From: Craspedostauros australis
Taxonomy: Eukaryota; Bacillariophyta; Bacillariophyceae; Mastogloiales; Achnanthaceae
Assembly: GCA_026770025.1 (NCBI GenBank)
Contig: JAMXDE010000012.1
Coordinates: forward strand, 1,488,001-1,552,000
Length of the DNA stretch: 64,000 nt
Direction of reading: 5' to 3'
Shown here: piece after piece, positions 1-11,460 of the stretch
Numbering within the stretch: the stretch's first letter is position 1
Layout of the letters: each line of letters opens with the position of its first letter
The notes under the pieces: model-generated
The model's input: only the letters and a program-made list of their open reading frames with translations
Told to the model about the DNA's origin: nothing
The model's database searches: none
Translations under genes and position numbers: made by a program

Positions 1-2126
1 CTGCCGCAGAAGTCAAACAGTCTCTCGTGTTGCGTTTGTGATTTCGCCAATGTTGTCGATGTTGACGATGGTGTCGATGTTGACGATGGTGTCGATGTTG
101 TGGGAGGAGCGAGAGGCACAAGAGAGTGACGCGGTTGGATGGAGTCACTGGTGTCGTCGTTGATTGTGTTCCCAAGGGTGGTCCATACCCACGATGTCAG
201 TCATCCTTCGCCATCTCTCTGTCGCAGCGGACCATCCCCGTTTTGTTTGCCCAAAGATCGTGCAGGTTTCGTGCGTCCCGCATGAAGGCACGCGAAGTCA
301 CTTCACCTTCGGCTTTCCGCACTTCTGTGCAGCTAATTAAATCGCTTTCACGTGTTGACCAGTGGTACACATCCCCACGCGGTTCTATGTTCGTATTCTG
401 TGCGAACGCAAAAGGATGCCGTGACCCTTTGGCGTCACATTTCGCAATCTCGCATGCCTCATGCGGCTACTTCGCTCAACACCGTTTGCCTCAGATCCAT
501 TCCGAGAGATGCGAAAGACCAATACCACACAGCGCTGTGGTCAAAAGGAAGAATCTGGTGGAAATCATCTCACAGTTCGTCAATCTGAGGCTTGGACAAG
601 AGTGTCAAAGTGCACAATCCCGGCGAAGCAACGGGCAAGATGATCAGCTGACCAAACCGCCCGAAGTCACAGTTAGGAGATTGGAGACTTCCATGTACAT
701 CGCATGTGGCCGTGTATCCCCGTGCCTCGCAGAATGGAGCAAGGTGGAATGCTGTATCATTCCGTGCACAGAGCTCGACTGGAATCAACAGCAGTACCTA
801 TTACATAATATTATATTATCATAGAATGCTCAATTGACGACGACCCCTTTCCATTCCATCATGGCTGAGGCAAGCGCAATAACAAGGACTACCACTCGCA
901 ATTGCGCTGCTCAACCCTGACGATGACGAGATGGAAAGACAGCAGCGACGACAACGATGATATGCTCGCCAACAGCGGACGATAAACAGGGGTTGGCGAA
1001 GATCTACATCACACTTCACGACAAGATTGGAGACCTCGTCGCGATGAAGCTTTGCACCGGCAGCAGCAACCAAGAAGTATCGCCGCCGGCGGAGATTTGG
1101 CACGACAGGCAGTCGCAGATGGAGCTCTGAATAGCAAGTGCAGGCCTGATGCCGTCCTTATCGCGACTGATGAGAACAAACCACGTTGGTTCCATGATGA
1201 GAACGCAGGATTCCTTTCGCAGACGAACAATTCTTTGCTCGAGTGGGCCTCCAAATGATGCTTCAACCGTTTGGCCATCTCACGGAAGCATCATGCGATG
1301 AATCGATCAACGACTTCGACTGCTCAATCTACGACATGTCCGTGCTATGGCAGGATTGTACACTATGGAAAGAGACAACCTCTCGTCGTTAAAATAAATG
1401 GCGACAGGAGTCGGAATGTATGCCAAGCACAACAACAGATGCACGATCACATCAAAGAATGAAGCAAGAACAATACAGAACAAACGCAACTGTGAAAGTC
1501 CGAACTTCGAACAGCACATGCCTGTCAATGAAATGCATCTGATGTGGCCATCATGCCATACACTCTCTGAAACAACGCAGTGCCCTCTCTCTTTGAATAG
1601 AATAGAATATATTAGGATTATTAAACTAGGGAATGGTATTGTGCAATACAATCGAGTAACGTAGAGCACACGAAGTTCTCACACAATCAAAGCAACAGGC
1701 CAGACTCATGCGCATTCCGTGGGAGCTGTGTGCACGGATTGCTCACCGCGTTTGGCTGGTGCTGGTATTCCACGTTTGCAAACTGTGGGTGATTCGTGCA
1801 TGTGATTGGCAATTTCGTTTTCTCTGCGATTTCTGAGTCGTTCCAGCCTTTCAGTCACACTTACGAATCGGTCACGAACAAGTCAATTTTGGCGCCAACA
1901 GAGAACAATAGTACTTGTAGAGTTCCTTCTCCTGATGAACAAGGACTAGCTGGACCAACCAATCGCACAATTCTCACGCACACGCAAAACACAACAACAA
2001 CGCGTACGCAAACGAAGATCGAGAACGCGGACGAGCGCAACAACCAAAACACCATGCCGCGAACTCGCTCCGACACAACATCTCCGCTGCCGCAACTCAA
2101 AGACACAAGAGGAGGCCATCAGCAAG
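1..2126. other. Non-coding stretch, left edge
   Basis: No convincing gene is visible. A 232-codon open frame (126-824, +) and several shorter ones show no recognisable domain or protein-like composition and look like chance frames. The last 150 bases are rich in A and C (1970-2060), which resembles the leader seen before other start codons here, so they are probably the 5' UTR and promoter side of the gene starting at 2127. Confidence 0.5.
51..102. repeat. 18-bp tandem repeat
   Basis: About three direct copies of an 18-bp unit that reads roughly GATGGTGTCGATGTTGAC. It lies in non-coding sequence at the window edge, and no gene clearly spans it. Confidence 0.8.
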
Positions 2127-4342
2127 ATGATCATCGCGAAGTTGCTTTCGTTTCTGCACCACTTGCATCCACCAAGGCCCGGACAGGATGTGTCCCACCC
2201 GCTGCCCGTGAAGGCGGTTCCAGGTCTGATGACAATGCTGGACGTTGCTCTATTCCAATCGGTGGAGGGAGAACTGACTGCCACCATCTGCTCCAGCCAC
2301 GCCCTTCTCAAGGCATTCCTCGACCTCAAGGACCAGGCGCATGCGCTGCTGTATGAGCTGCAGCAATCCGACTACAATACGGATGCGGACATTCCCAGGG
2401 GCCACACTGTCGCCGAGTCGTTCGCGAGAGCATGTCTAGAGGCAGCCTCGCATGCGATCGAACGGCTGTCGACCGAAAAGCTGGCACAATCTGCCAATTT
2501 GAGCGATCCATACGATGGCATGGCGGGAGGCAGCGGCAGCAGCTACGCATCCAATGCCAACAGCGTTGGTTCGCAGGGTGTCGTGTCCGGAATCCTGGAG
2601 GGCAAGGGCGAGACGGGCCGACGCATCCCCGTGCAGCGGTTGGAGGATTGCTGGGAGTCGCCCAGGTTGCATTGTCCTGATCATGTCTGGGCGGATGATT
2701 CCTTCTTGGCGTGTCAGAGGTTGATACGGAACCTCAACAAGCACCCGTTCGTGGTGGAAAGCGATCCTTCCTTCATGGGCGGGTTCGGGGCGTCCGTCGG
2801 CGGCGGCGCAAGCAGCACGAACCATCTGCCATCGAGGCAGCAGCTCAGCTTGGGCGCCGATCGCCAGTCGGGCATTCTGATACAGCTCATCCAGGACGAT
2901 TTACCGGTGCGCCTGTACCAGTTCCGATCGGCCATGGATGCAGATGTTGTCGTCACCAAACGGCTGTACCTCGTCAAGTGCGAGTACCGCGCACCGTTCC
3001 GAGCCTTCCTCGAAGGTCATCAATCGGTCTGCAGAGCGCCGCCCATGCAGTTGGTGGACAGATACATCGCCATGTCCAAACCGAACGCGTCAGCAGCATT
3101 GGACGACGCGAAGCAGAAGTTGCAGTCCCTTCTGGAGTCCGCAGAGCTTGTGGAATCGTTGGGGTTGGAGAAACGATGCGAGGAGATGGAGCTTGACATG
3201 GGACGAGCCTTGTTTCCATTCTCTGAATTGGGCCGCGTTCTGGACCACAAGCGGGCCAGGATCAAGGCGGTGACCGGTATTATTGAGCCAGAGGAGGTCC
3301 CTCTCCTCCAAGAGACTGTCAGAGTAAGTTGCGTTTTGCGGAATGAATTGGAGCTGCAGCCGTTTTTGGCGGTGAACGATGACGGAAAGACTACGGGTGG
3401 AACAAGCATTATGGTGACATTAGCAACAACGGTGGCTACAATAGTGCCTACAACATGATGCATGAACTGATGTGCTTTCAAGGAATGAAAGATGACCCAA
3501 GGTGCATGACAACTAGTCTTTTCCTCTTTTCTTATCTCTGCGCCTGTGAATGGATACGTGCATCTCACCATATGCATACTCTACTGCAATCCCTTACTGC
3601 TCTGCAACACGCCGTCGTCACGAACAAACAACTCGAATAGCGATTGAAATGCATTCTGTGTCGCAAAAGCGGGCCGGATACATCCACTGGCATCCGGCCG
3701 TTGCTGCTCGATCTGCAAGGCGTGCATCGCGATGATGACACCGGTGGCACGTCCATGTTGGATACCTTTGCTGCGATGCAAACCTCGCGCAGCAATGCAT
3801 CGCGTGCGGAAATCCGTTTGGATGCGTTCATCCGACAGCTCAAGATCCTCTCCGATCTTTGCAAGACGCGTCATGCCTTCAAGACGGAAAAGAAGTCCGA
3901 CACCGACTCGATGCCCGCCACCATCGTGAAGGGCTGCACCAACTTCGACAGCGAGCTGCTGCGATGCCAATTTCTGGATTGGCACGACATGGTCCGACGA
4001 CAGCTGGAGGTCTGCCGCGTACTGAACGACAACGCGGAACCGAAGGTGGCGGCGCTTGCCGAAGAGATCCGCAGGGCGGAGCTGGAGATGAGCATCGCCG
4101 TGGCTTCCGATCAGGCCTTGGCGTTGGTGCGTCAGCGGTTGGAGCAGATCGCGAGCGATCGTGAAAAGCGCTTCGAGGTTCTGAAGGAGATGGTGGAGGA
4201 TGTTTGTCTTCGCGAGATGAACTTGCATGTGGATCTGCAGATCCCGGACTCTCATCAGCCGTTGAAGTTGAAGCAGACATCGGCGCTTGGGTTTCTGGGT
4301 CTGCCGTTGCAGTTGCATGGAGAGCAGCTTCCGGTGGGGTAG
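2127..4342 (+). CDS. Unrecognised two-exon protein, coiled-coil C-terminus
   Basis: Proposed exons are 2127-3323 and 3641-4342, giving about 632 residues. The donor is a strong GTAAGT at 3324 in phase 0. The only in-phase acceptor I find is GAATAG|C, which is weaker than the CAG acceptors of the other introns here. An alternative pairs a GTGGAA donor at 3397 with CAAG at 3719. The second exon is clearly coding: it is rich in charged, heptad-like helices (roughly residues 430-600) typical of a coiled coil. The first exon has a hydrophobic, helical N-terminus, a Gly/Ser-rich linker near residues 130-160 and mixed helical sequence after it. No known domain is recognised and no function is proposed. 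Both ends of the reading frame are well placed, so a real gene is likely even though the splice acceptor is uncertain. Confidence 0.6.
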
Positions 4343-5103
4343 ACAGGGACGCGCGGATCTTAACTTCAGCTGGATCTTGCCGTCTCATTCATTCACCCAT
4401 GGCATTTCGTTGGATGCTTGCATAGATGGGTTGCCGATCAGACTGCATTTGCGTGGAGTTCTTTGGATGAGTCCGGAGGTATGGCCAAGAGAGGATATGC
4501 TGCCGTTCGCTCGATGTGCTCATCATTCGTACTCGTGGGTCGGTTCGCTTTCTACTCTCGCGATTCTTGTTGCATGAGAGCAAAGCGAAGTTGGATGAGG
4601 TTGTCGAACTGAAGTACCGACGTGTATGGGGAAGATAGAGAAGGTATACCAACGCGATGCGTCGCTCAGCTTGGCTTCTGGTTGCCTCGACATGCTCGCG
4701 CCATTTGCGCCTCTGCGCACTCAGTCGCGTGCGGAATGTCTGCCCTTCGTCCTTCGTCTTCTGTTTTTGTCGTGATTGGTATCTTTGCCATCATGAGCAA
4801 TTCCGGAGCCACAAGAACTCACGGACACATAGAATTCAGAGAGAAGCAACCTCCAAACCGGCGTGTTGCCTTCCTTGTTCCGAATCGCGAGGGAAGAGCA
4901 CCATTTGTGGTGACCATTGTGGTGATCTGTGATAACCGTTGAGACTGCGGCTCTCCGAAAATGCAATAAAAGCTTCCCCCCTGCCTCCGATCCTCATCAA
5001 CTTCGACGTGACCCGAAGCTTCGAAGCAACGCATAACACAACTCAAGTCGACACAACGTGATATCCAGCGAACAAAGACCAAAGAGACGACACAAGACGC
5101 AGC
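4343..5103. other. Intergenic region
   Basis: No gene is seen. Small overlapping open frames on both strands look random. The last 100 bases are A/C-rich and run directly into the start codon of the acyltransferase gene at 5104, so they probably hold its leader. Confidence 0.5.
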
Positions 5104-7590
5104 ATGACACAACGGCAACGATCGCAAGAGACGCAAAGATCATCTCTTCTCACTATTTTTGAACAGAAGCAAAGGCAAAGCCCACCAACAGCGGCAACAG
5201 CAGCAGCAGCAACAGCAACGACAGTAGCACCAGCAACAACAATGGCACAACCCAAACCCAACGGCACCGGCAAACACCACAATGGCACGGCAGCCAACCC
5301 TTCGTCTGCCGTTGGCAATGGCAACAAGAAGAAGAAACGCGGGGCCACCTTTGCATCGCAGCAGAGCCTGCCACGATTGCCCATCCCGACCTTGGACGAG
5401 ACGATGGACAAGCTCCTGGAGCATCTCAAGCCGTTGCATGACGAGGACGATGTCGCGAACAACGGCCGAGCATGGATGGAGACGCAGGCCATGCTGGAAG
5501 AATTCAAGACCAATGACGGCCCGAAGCTGCAGCAAATGCTGCTGGACTACGATCAGGAAGGCAAGGAGGACGGGACGGTAGGATCCTACGTCGAGGCATT
5601 CTGGAACGATGCCTACCTCGTGCCGGATGCCTCCGTCGTCCTCAACCTCAACCCCTTCTTCGTGCTGGAGGACAGCCCGGATCCCAAGATCGCCAACGAG
5701 CCCATCCTGCGCGCCGCCTCCCTTTGCTTCGCGGCCGTCAAGATGGTGTCGCAGCTGCGCAAGGAGGAGATGGCACCGGATGTCATCAGGGGCAGACAGC
5801 TCTGCATGGACCAATTCCGATTCCTCTTCGGCGTGTCGAGGGTGCCGCGCAAGGATTCCAAGGACACGGTGCACGTCTACGACCAAAGCAACCACATCGC
5901 CGTGCTGCGACGCGGTCAGATGTTCTACTTCCAAGTCCTCTGGCCCAACGGCGACGTCGCGGTCGACGACGAGGATCTGCGCGACATCCTGCGTGCCATC
6001 GATCGTCACGCATCGGCGACGCCGGTCATCAAAATGTCGAAGACGGCGCTGGGCGTCCTCACCAGCCTGTCTCGCAAGGAATGGGCCCGCGCTCGCGACG
6101 ACATGATCGACTTTGACGCCGACAACCGCGAGGCTCTCCAGATCGTCGATTCGGCCCTCTTCGTTCTCGTGCTCGACGACTACATCCCGAAATCGATCAA
6201 CGACGCAGCGGCCAACATGCTACACGGGTCGTACGAGCTGATGGCGGACAGCGACGGCATGGATGTCCAGGTCGGCACGTGTTGCAATCGTTGGTACGAC
6301 AAGCTGCAGATCATCGTTTGCGGCGACGGCACGGCCGGCATCAACTTTGAACACTCCGCGATCGACGGCCACACGGCGTTGCGTTTCGTATCCGACGTCT
6401 ACGCCGAGACCGTCATCTCGTTCGCCAAGTCCATCACCAAATCCATCCAAGCGCATGGCTCCTCCATCGCGAACGTCATCCACGCCAACGTGCGCCGTGC
6501 TGCCACCGTCCTGGACGCCAACAACCGCGCCACGCTCGATGTCTTCCCCAAACGCGTTCCCTTCGCCCTGCCCGACAACGTCCTGAAGCAGATCTACTAC
6601 GCCGAAACCGCCTTGGGCGATCAGATCTCCGCCAGCGACACGAAGACCCTCGAATTCAAGGGCTTCGGCAAGCTCTTCGTGGTGGGCAACAAGTTCAGCC
6701 CAGACTCCGTCGTCCAGATGAGCATGATGCTGGCGTACTACAAACTCTACGGCAAGGTCGTCTGCACGTACGAACCGGTCATGACGAAAACATTCTATCA
6801 TGGGCGCACGGAGGGAATGAGATCGGCAACAGCGGAAGTCAACCAACTCTGCAAGCTCTGGTGCGACGAATCTGCCACGACCGAGCAGAAGGTTGACGCG
6901 CTGCGCGTCGCGACGACGAAGCACAGCACGCTGATCCGCGAATGCGCCAAAGGCAAGGGCGTGGACCGCCATCTCTACGCGCTGAAGTGCATCGCGGAAA
7001 AGGAAGGCGTCACGCCGTTCCCCAAGTTCTTCGATTCGGAGCCATGGAAGCGCCTCAACCACACCATCCTCTCGACGTCCAACTGCGGCAACCCGTCCCT
7101 GCGATTGTTCGGGTTCGGTCCCGTGGTTTCGGACGGATTCGGAGTCGGCTACATCATCAAGGATCACAGCATCCAGTATTCCATCTCCAGCAAGCACCGG
7201 CAGACGAAGCGATACACCGACTCGTTGCAATCCGTGCTGATGGAGATCCATGACATGCTGAAAAAGGACTCCAAGTTCCACGTCGAGCCCAAGGCAAGGC
7301 CCACGTTGCAGGAGGTCGGACCCATCGTTGGGTACGACACCTACGGCGATATCTGGGGAGAGAGCACACCGGTCAAGATGGAGATCACCGATGCTGCGAT
7401 CCACGTGGGGGCAGACCAAGTCAAGGTCGTCGCCAACTCCGATGATGGCACGAGCAGCGAGGAGCCCGACGAGGAATTGCACACGTTTCCCAACTTGCTG
7501 CGGCAGGAGAGCCTGGAGTACTCCAGGCTGTCTCGCAAGAGCAAGTCGCTGTCCCTCGATGATTTCGAAGGTGTCGGGGCCTTGAGTTGA
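5104..7590 (+). CDS. Carnitine/choline O-acyltransferase family protein
   Basis: A single-exon protein of 828 residues of the carnitine acyltransferase family, which transfers acyl groups between CoA and carnitine in mitochondria, peroxisomes or the ER. The family signature EHSAIDGH is present, and its catalytic base would be His417. Other conserved blocks include LRRGQMFYFQV in the N-terminal half, KGVDRHLYALK, and the C-terminal LSTSNCGNPSLRLFGFGPV with the Ser-Thr-Ser substrate motif. The first 50 or so residues are low complexity (Gln, Ala, Thr), and a second in-frame ATG at 5242 could be the real start. The length is near that of CPT1/CPT2-type enzymes and longer than a typical CRAT, but no transmembrane pair is obvious at the N-terminus. 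The acyl-chain preference and the compartment cannot be told from sequence alone. Confidence 0.92.
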   Translation: MTQRQRSQETQRSSLLTIFEQKQRQSPPTAATAAAATATTVAPATTMAQPKPNGTGKHHNGTAANPSSAVGNGNKKKKRGATFASQQSLPRLPIPTLDETMDKLLEHLKPLHDEDDVANNGRAWMETQAMLEEFKTNDGPKLQQMLLDYDQEGKEDGTVGSYVEAFWNDAYLVPDASVVLNLNPFFVLEDSPDPKIANEPILRAASLCFAAVKMVSQLRKEEMAPDVIRGRQLCMDQFRFLFGVSRVPRKDSKDTVHVYDQSNHIAVLRRGQMFYFQVLWPNGDVAVDDEDLRDILRAIDRHASATPVIKMSKTALGVLTSLSRKEWARARDDMIDFDADNREALQIVDSALFVLVLDDYIPKSINDAAANMLHGSYELMADSDGMDVQVGTCCNRWYDKLQIIVCGDGTAGINFEHSAIDGHTALRFVSDVYAETVISFAKSITKSIQAHGSSIANVIHANVRRAATVLDANNRATLDVFPKRVPFALPDNVLKQIYYAETALGDQISASDTKTLEFKGFGKLFVVGNKFSPDSVVQMSMMLAYYKLYGKVVCTYEPVMTKTFYHGRTEGMRSATAEVNQLCKLWCDESATTEQKVDALRVATTKHSTLIRECAKGKGVDRHLYALKCIAEKEGVTPFPKFFDSEPWKRLNHTILSTSNCGNPSLRLFGFGPVVSDGFGVGYIIKDHSIQYSISSKHRQTKRYTDSLQSVLMEIHDMLKKDSKFHVEPKARPTLQEVGPIVGYDTYGDIWGESTPVKMEITDAAIHVGADQVKVVANSDDGTSSEEPDEELHTFPNLLRQESLEYSRLSRKSKSLSLDDFEGVGALS

Positions 7591-8057
7591 GCCGCGCTGA
7601 ATTGGGCACGGCTGTAGGTGCAGCAGACTGACATACGCTCGGGGACTACTCTACATATGCATAAATGCAGGGAAGGAACGCTCTCTGGAGACTCATTGAA
7701 TATTCTACTTGGCGTACACATAGAGTAATCATGTCCAGAGCACGTTGTGCTGCGGATGATGTTTAAGTCTGCTTTGTTTAAAATTGCTCGTTGGAGGAAT
7801 ACAAGGACGGCACAAAGAATGCAAACGAGGGGAACGTTGTACTCGCGCCAGCTGCCTTGTTTGCTCGGGTCTCCGGCATTTGTTGGGTTTCAATCTGTGA
7901 TCCGGACGTGCCGCACTCCAACCACGCCGCATGGGTTGTTCGAGAGACCTCCGGGTACTCAACGTAGCTTAGCATAGAGCGGAGCTTCGCAGGGAGTCGA
8001 GTATCGCGAACTCAAAGCTCGAATACTAGTCGTACGCAACTGCTGTGCATACGCGCT
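7591..8057. other. Intergenic region between convergent genes
   Basis: This holds the 3' flanks of the acyltransferase (+) and the HA-domain gene (-). No further gene or obvious structured element is seen. Confidence 0.5.
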
Positions 8058-8492
8058 CTAAAATTCATCCAAAACTTCGGGTGGAATCGCGCCGATACCT
8101 TCCAACGCGGCGGCACGTTTCTTGGTGAGCTTGGTCTTCTTTCCCGAATTGAGATGCTTGTAGCTTTGTATCTGCTCCGTCAACCACGGCCCCAGCGGTT
8201 CTTCCTCCGGCGGAACCTGACAGTGCCCATTCTCATCCTTGTACTGCGACAGCTTGTCAAAGAACGGCTGCCACTTTTCGTGATTCTGCCGTGGCCGTTT
8301 TCGCTTCTCCGCTTTGACGTGCAATGCGGTGCTGCGCGGCAGTATTCTGGCATCGGCTATCCTTGTCGTCGCGGCTGGCGTCACGAGGAAGGCAGTCGCG
8401 ACGTGGGACAGCATGAGGCAGAATGCTGTCAAGAGCATGGTGGCGCGGTTGCTGCTCATGGTTTGGCTCATTGCTTTCGTCGGGCGCTCCAT
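8058..8492 (-). CDS. Small helicase-associated (HA) domain protein, predicted plastid-targeted
   Basis: A 144-residue protein. After a short lead-in with in-frame ATGs at residues 1, 8, 12 and 19, there is a hydrophobic signal peptide (about residues 19-34) ending in ATA|FLVTP. Phe right after the predicted cleavage site is the hallmark of plastid import in algae with secondary red plastids. A basic linker follows (KAEKRKRPRQ). The remaining 70 or so residues form one helicase-associated domain, with the conserved pattern W-x2-F-F-D-K-L-x2-Y-K-x-E-N-G-H-C-x-V-P and a second half starting GPWLTEQ. In diatoms this domain occurs in many copies, often without any helicase; its function is unknown, and nucleic-acid binding is only presumed. 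Which ATG is used is uncertain. The targeting inference is stronger than any functional one. Confidence 0.85.
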   Translation of the reverse strand: MERPTKAMSQTMSSNRATMLLTAFCLMLSHVATAFLVTPAATTRIADARILPRSTALHVKAEKRKRPRQNHEKWQPFFDKLSQYKDENGHCQVPPEEEPLGPWLTEQIQSYKHLNSGKKTKLTKKRAAALEGIGAIPPEVLDEF

Positions 8493-9051
8493 GAATAAGC
8501 TTCTCGTCGTGTGGACTGCAGAGTATTGTTATGGCAACAGAAGAGATTGCGATGATGGCTCTGGTGGATACACAGGAGTGGATGTTTGTAAAGTAAGCGT
8601 CGTACGACTATGAAGTGGTTGTGTCGATGCGGGTGCTGTTCTGATTGACCAGGGAAGCAGGATGGGATGATGGGGTTGTTGATGGCTGTGATTTGCGCAG
8701 AGACGCCAACGTTTGTTGGATTGGTTGGCTGAACGAAACTCGTGTGGGGCATCACGAGAGAAAGCAGTTGTGATTGGTGTCTGGCCTTCGTTCGTGTCGT
8801 GGCAGCCGCACAAACACAACAACCAACATCGGAACCTTCTCGTGTCACAACAACACACACAACGCGCAACGCCCATCACTTCACAATCTTTTGCCACCAC
8901 AGAACAAAATGCAGATCATCGCACGCCACACCAAACTCGCACTCGGAGGTATGGAACGATTATCTGAGACGACTACCAAAGAGCACAGCTGACAAAAGCG
9001 ACCGTGCCAACAGGCAGCAGTGACAACAGGAACAACAACCCAAGTGCATTC
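8493..9051. other. Divergent intergenic region (HA gene / POP5)
   Basis: This is a shared upstream region of two divergently transcribed genes. It contains A/C-rich sequence (8800-9045) leading into the POP5 start. No other gene is visible. Confidence 0.5.
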
Positions 9052-9762
9052 ATGGTTCGCCATAAGACAAGATGGTTGCTGGTGGACTTGGACTTTGGTC
9101 AGCCGCGCGACGTGTTGGACAGGGACCAAAGGAACACCATCACAGGCAAAGACCAAAAGCCCAGAGGCTTTCCGACGAAGCGCGAGCTCTTGTACACCAT
9201 CCAACAGAGCATGGAAGCCAGCTTTGGCCTGGCGTTGTCAAGCGTCATAAATGATGTGCACGGTGAGTTCATTCTGCCACGATCGTGCCAGCGATTATCT
9301 GCGTCGGGCGAACTCATCTATGTGCGAGCATGACACTCACATTCGTTGTCTAAATTGCGAATTCGTCGGTATCCTACCAAACACACGCCCCCGTTTCCCC
9401 AACGCACAGTCCGATGCTGTGACGAGACAACACGGCTCGTCCTGCTGCGGGTGCCTCGCGAATACGCAATGAAGATTCGCGCATCCATCACGTTGCTGAC
9501 ACATTGTCTGTTGGAAGACGAGGAACGCAACAAGGTGGGATCCACGCGCATGGTCGCATCAGTTCTCTCGCTGCATGGCTCTGCCCGCACTGCAAAGGTC
9601 GCGACCATCCGGCGCATGCAGGAAATGTACCGACGTTCGATTCAGAAACGGCAGACGAAGTTGAGCATCGGCGAAGATGATGCCCGTGCGCAAATGAAGA
9701 AGTCCAGTGACGATTGCGAAGACTTGCGGGAACGCATCCAGGTGATTCAAGGCATTGATTGA
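9052..9762 (+). CDS. POP5: Ribonuclease P/MRP protein subunit POP5
   Basis: Two exons, 9052-9262 and 9410-9762, joined in phase 1 (donor GTGAGT, acceptor CGCACAG), giving 187 residues. The start MVRHKTRWLLVDLDF matches the family's N-terminus (MVR-x-K-x-R-[YW]-LL). The sequence across the splice reads VRCCDETTRLVLLRVPREY, matching the central POP5 strand pattern T-x-x-V-L-R-x-x-R-x-[FY], which supports the intron call. A later segment (TARMVASVLSLHG-like, then TAKVATIRRMQ) fits the family's G-T-I-x-x-C region. POP5 is a core protein of RNase P and RNase MRP, which mature tRNA 5' ends and pre-rRNA in the nucleus. The length is slightly above human POP5 (about 163 residues). An upstream in-frame alternative start at 9004 is less likely. 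A degraded copy of the 5' end lies at 14211-14325. Confidence 0.9.
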
Positions 9763-10037
9763 AAGAAAACGCAACTAAATAAATAACAAATAAATAAATG
9801 AATAAGCGCAAGGATTAGATTACCTCTGCGGCATCTGCGCCGTAGGTGCTTGTCTCCGCCTCTTTTCAACTTCCTGCTGCGCGGGAAGAGAGCACGGATT
9901 CCATGTTGCTTGGTTGGTATGCATGTCATCGCTAGGCCTTCGGCCCGCGCTGACCAGTTAAGCACCCTCAGGATCGTATTGAACATGCTGCTTGTACCGG
10001 ATGCAGCGGCTTAGTATGCCATAGGCAGCTGGCTCCT

Positions 10038-10056
10038 CTAGCAGTCTCACTGCTAG
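10038..10056. other. Perfect 8-bp hairpin, 3-nt loop
   Basis: CTAGCAGT and ACTGCTAG are exact inverted copies separated by CTC. It lies in non-coding sequence 275 bases downstream of POP5. It could be part of a structured RNA or a mobile-element remnant; nothing else identifies it. Confidence 0.7.
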
Positions 10057-10323
10057 CTCCAACCAGACTGTGACTTATTGCACTAGTGCTGTGCTTTCTG
10101 GAACCGTGCAGACAATTCGCTCTCGGCTGGGGTGGACTTCCTTGAGGCGACACTGGGCTGAAGCTGCTGGTTGTCGCGGAGTTTGCTCCATTTCGACTAC
10201 ATCCGAGTCTTCTTGACGAAACTGCGCTTCGTTCCAAAGCTGCCACTACTCCCAAACGATTCTTCAGATATGTCAAATTAAATGTGTGGACCACTTGTTT
10301 GCCATCTTTCTTGTCTCTTGCTG

Positions 10324-10344
10324 CTGCAGGAAGTTGTCCTGCAG
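10324..10344. other. Perfect 8-bp hairpin, 5-nt loop
   Basis: CTGCAGGA and TCCTGCAG are exact inverted copies separated by AGTTG. It is the second strong hairpin in the same non-coding stretch. Confidence 0.7.
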
Positions 10345-11400
10345 GTTACCACATTCCTTGGATAGCAATCCCTTCTGCAGGGCTTTCCTTCCCACATACT
10401 CTTGACTGTCCACCGCTGATTGCATACCAGGACTCTGTCGAGCTGTACATGCGTGTATATGTCAAGATGTACGTGTATATGTGCATCGTTCACCTGTTGT
10501 TCTCTCATACAAGTTCAGACGGTAAAACTACATTCGTGTCAATAGTATGCTGTGATTCGTCAGAATTACAGTGGAAATGGAACACACGAAAATGAGCAGA
10601 ATTTCTGGAGGAAATTTGCAATCGACGATTTCTGAGAGAATTAGAAATATCGTCCGTCCATCCATCAATGGTACCAAGAGAATCTCGAGGTACTTCCCAA
10701 CTAAACCTCAGATGACGATATCATCTGACAGACTGCTGCATCACCAATGGAACATGACATCTGGAGAGCAGAAGGACGCCTACTGACATCGACAGGATGT
10801 CATCGTGTCACTACGTCGACATCTGTCTCCAAGTCAGAGCCGGAGGCGAAGATCCGATGACCAAAGGGCATCAAGATCATGGATACGGGAGATGAACTTC
10901 AAATGGTAAGTACTCATGGAGTAGGAACCAGTACTGAATGAACAGAGTGTCGAATGCGGAGCACGCATCGAACATGGAGTATCGTGTATCGCAAGTACAC
11001 GATGTTGAGAGAAAGAGAGAATACAAAGAGTAGCAAGAGAGCATCTCGCGTACCGACTCATAGTCGGAGACTCAATCTACGAAACAGATAAACGCGCCGA
11101 GAGCATCGGGCAAGAGAGCATACACCGAGAGGATCGGAGTCTCAGCGGAATGAAATAGCAAACAGACCGACTATCAACAATACAGTCTTCCACGATTGTA
11201 GGCTTCCAATCACGGAACTTGCCAACACAGTTCTAATATTGCCAGAGGACAGACTACCCTCCTTGTGGTAGGACTGATATCAATCACGTTCATGTCCTTA
11301 ATCATGGCCGTAATGACATGGTATTCAAAGGTATGACGAATAATGTTGGGAGGTGCGGCAATCATGGATATTCCGAAAAAGTTGCACCCTCGATTCCTAA

Positions 11401-11460
11401 CCTGAGTTGTCCGAGGACAATCTCGGACCTGTATTTTCGATGAATACGACTAGTAAGTGG
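11401..11460 (+). repeat. 60-bp dispersed repeat, copy A
   Basis: It aligns without gaps to 12641-12700, with 44 or so of 60 positions identical by my count. It contains the inverted repeat TTGTCC-GA-GGACAA. Its origin is unknown. Confidence 0.6.

Noticed and set aside
126-824. 232-codon open frame on the plus strand at the left edge
   Set aside because: No domain, irregular composition, overlapping frames of similar quality and no leader-like sequence; probably chance.
6220-7482. 420-codon antisense frame over the acyltransferase gene
   Set aside because: The sense strand carries a complete enzyme with its motifs; the antisense frame is a shadow.
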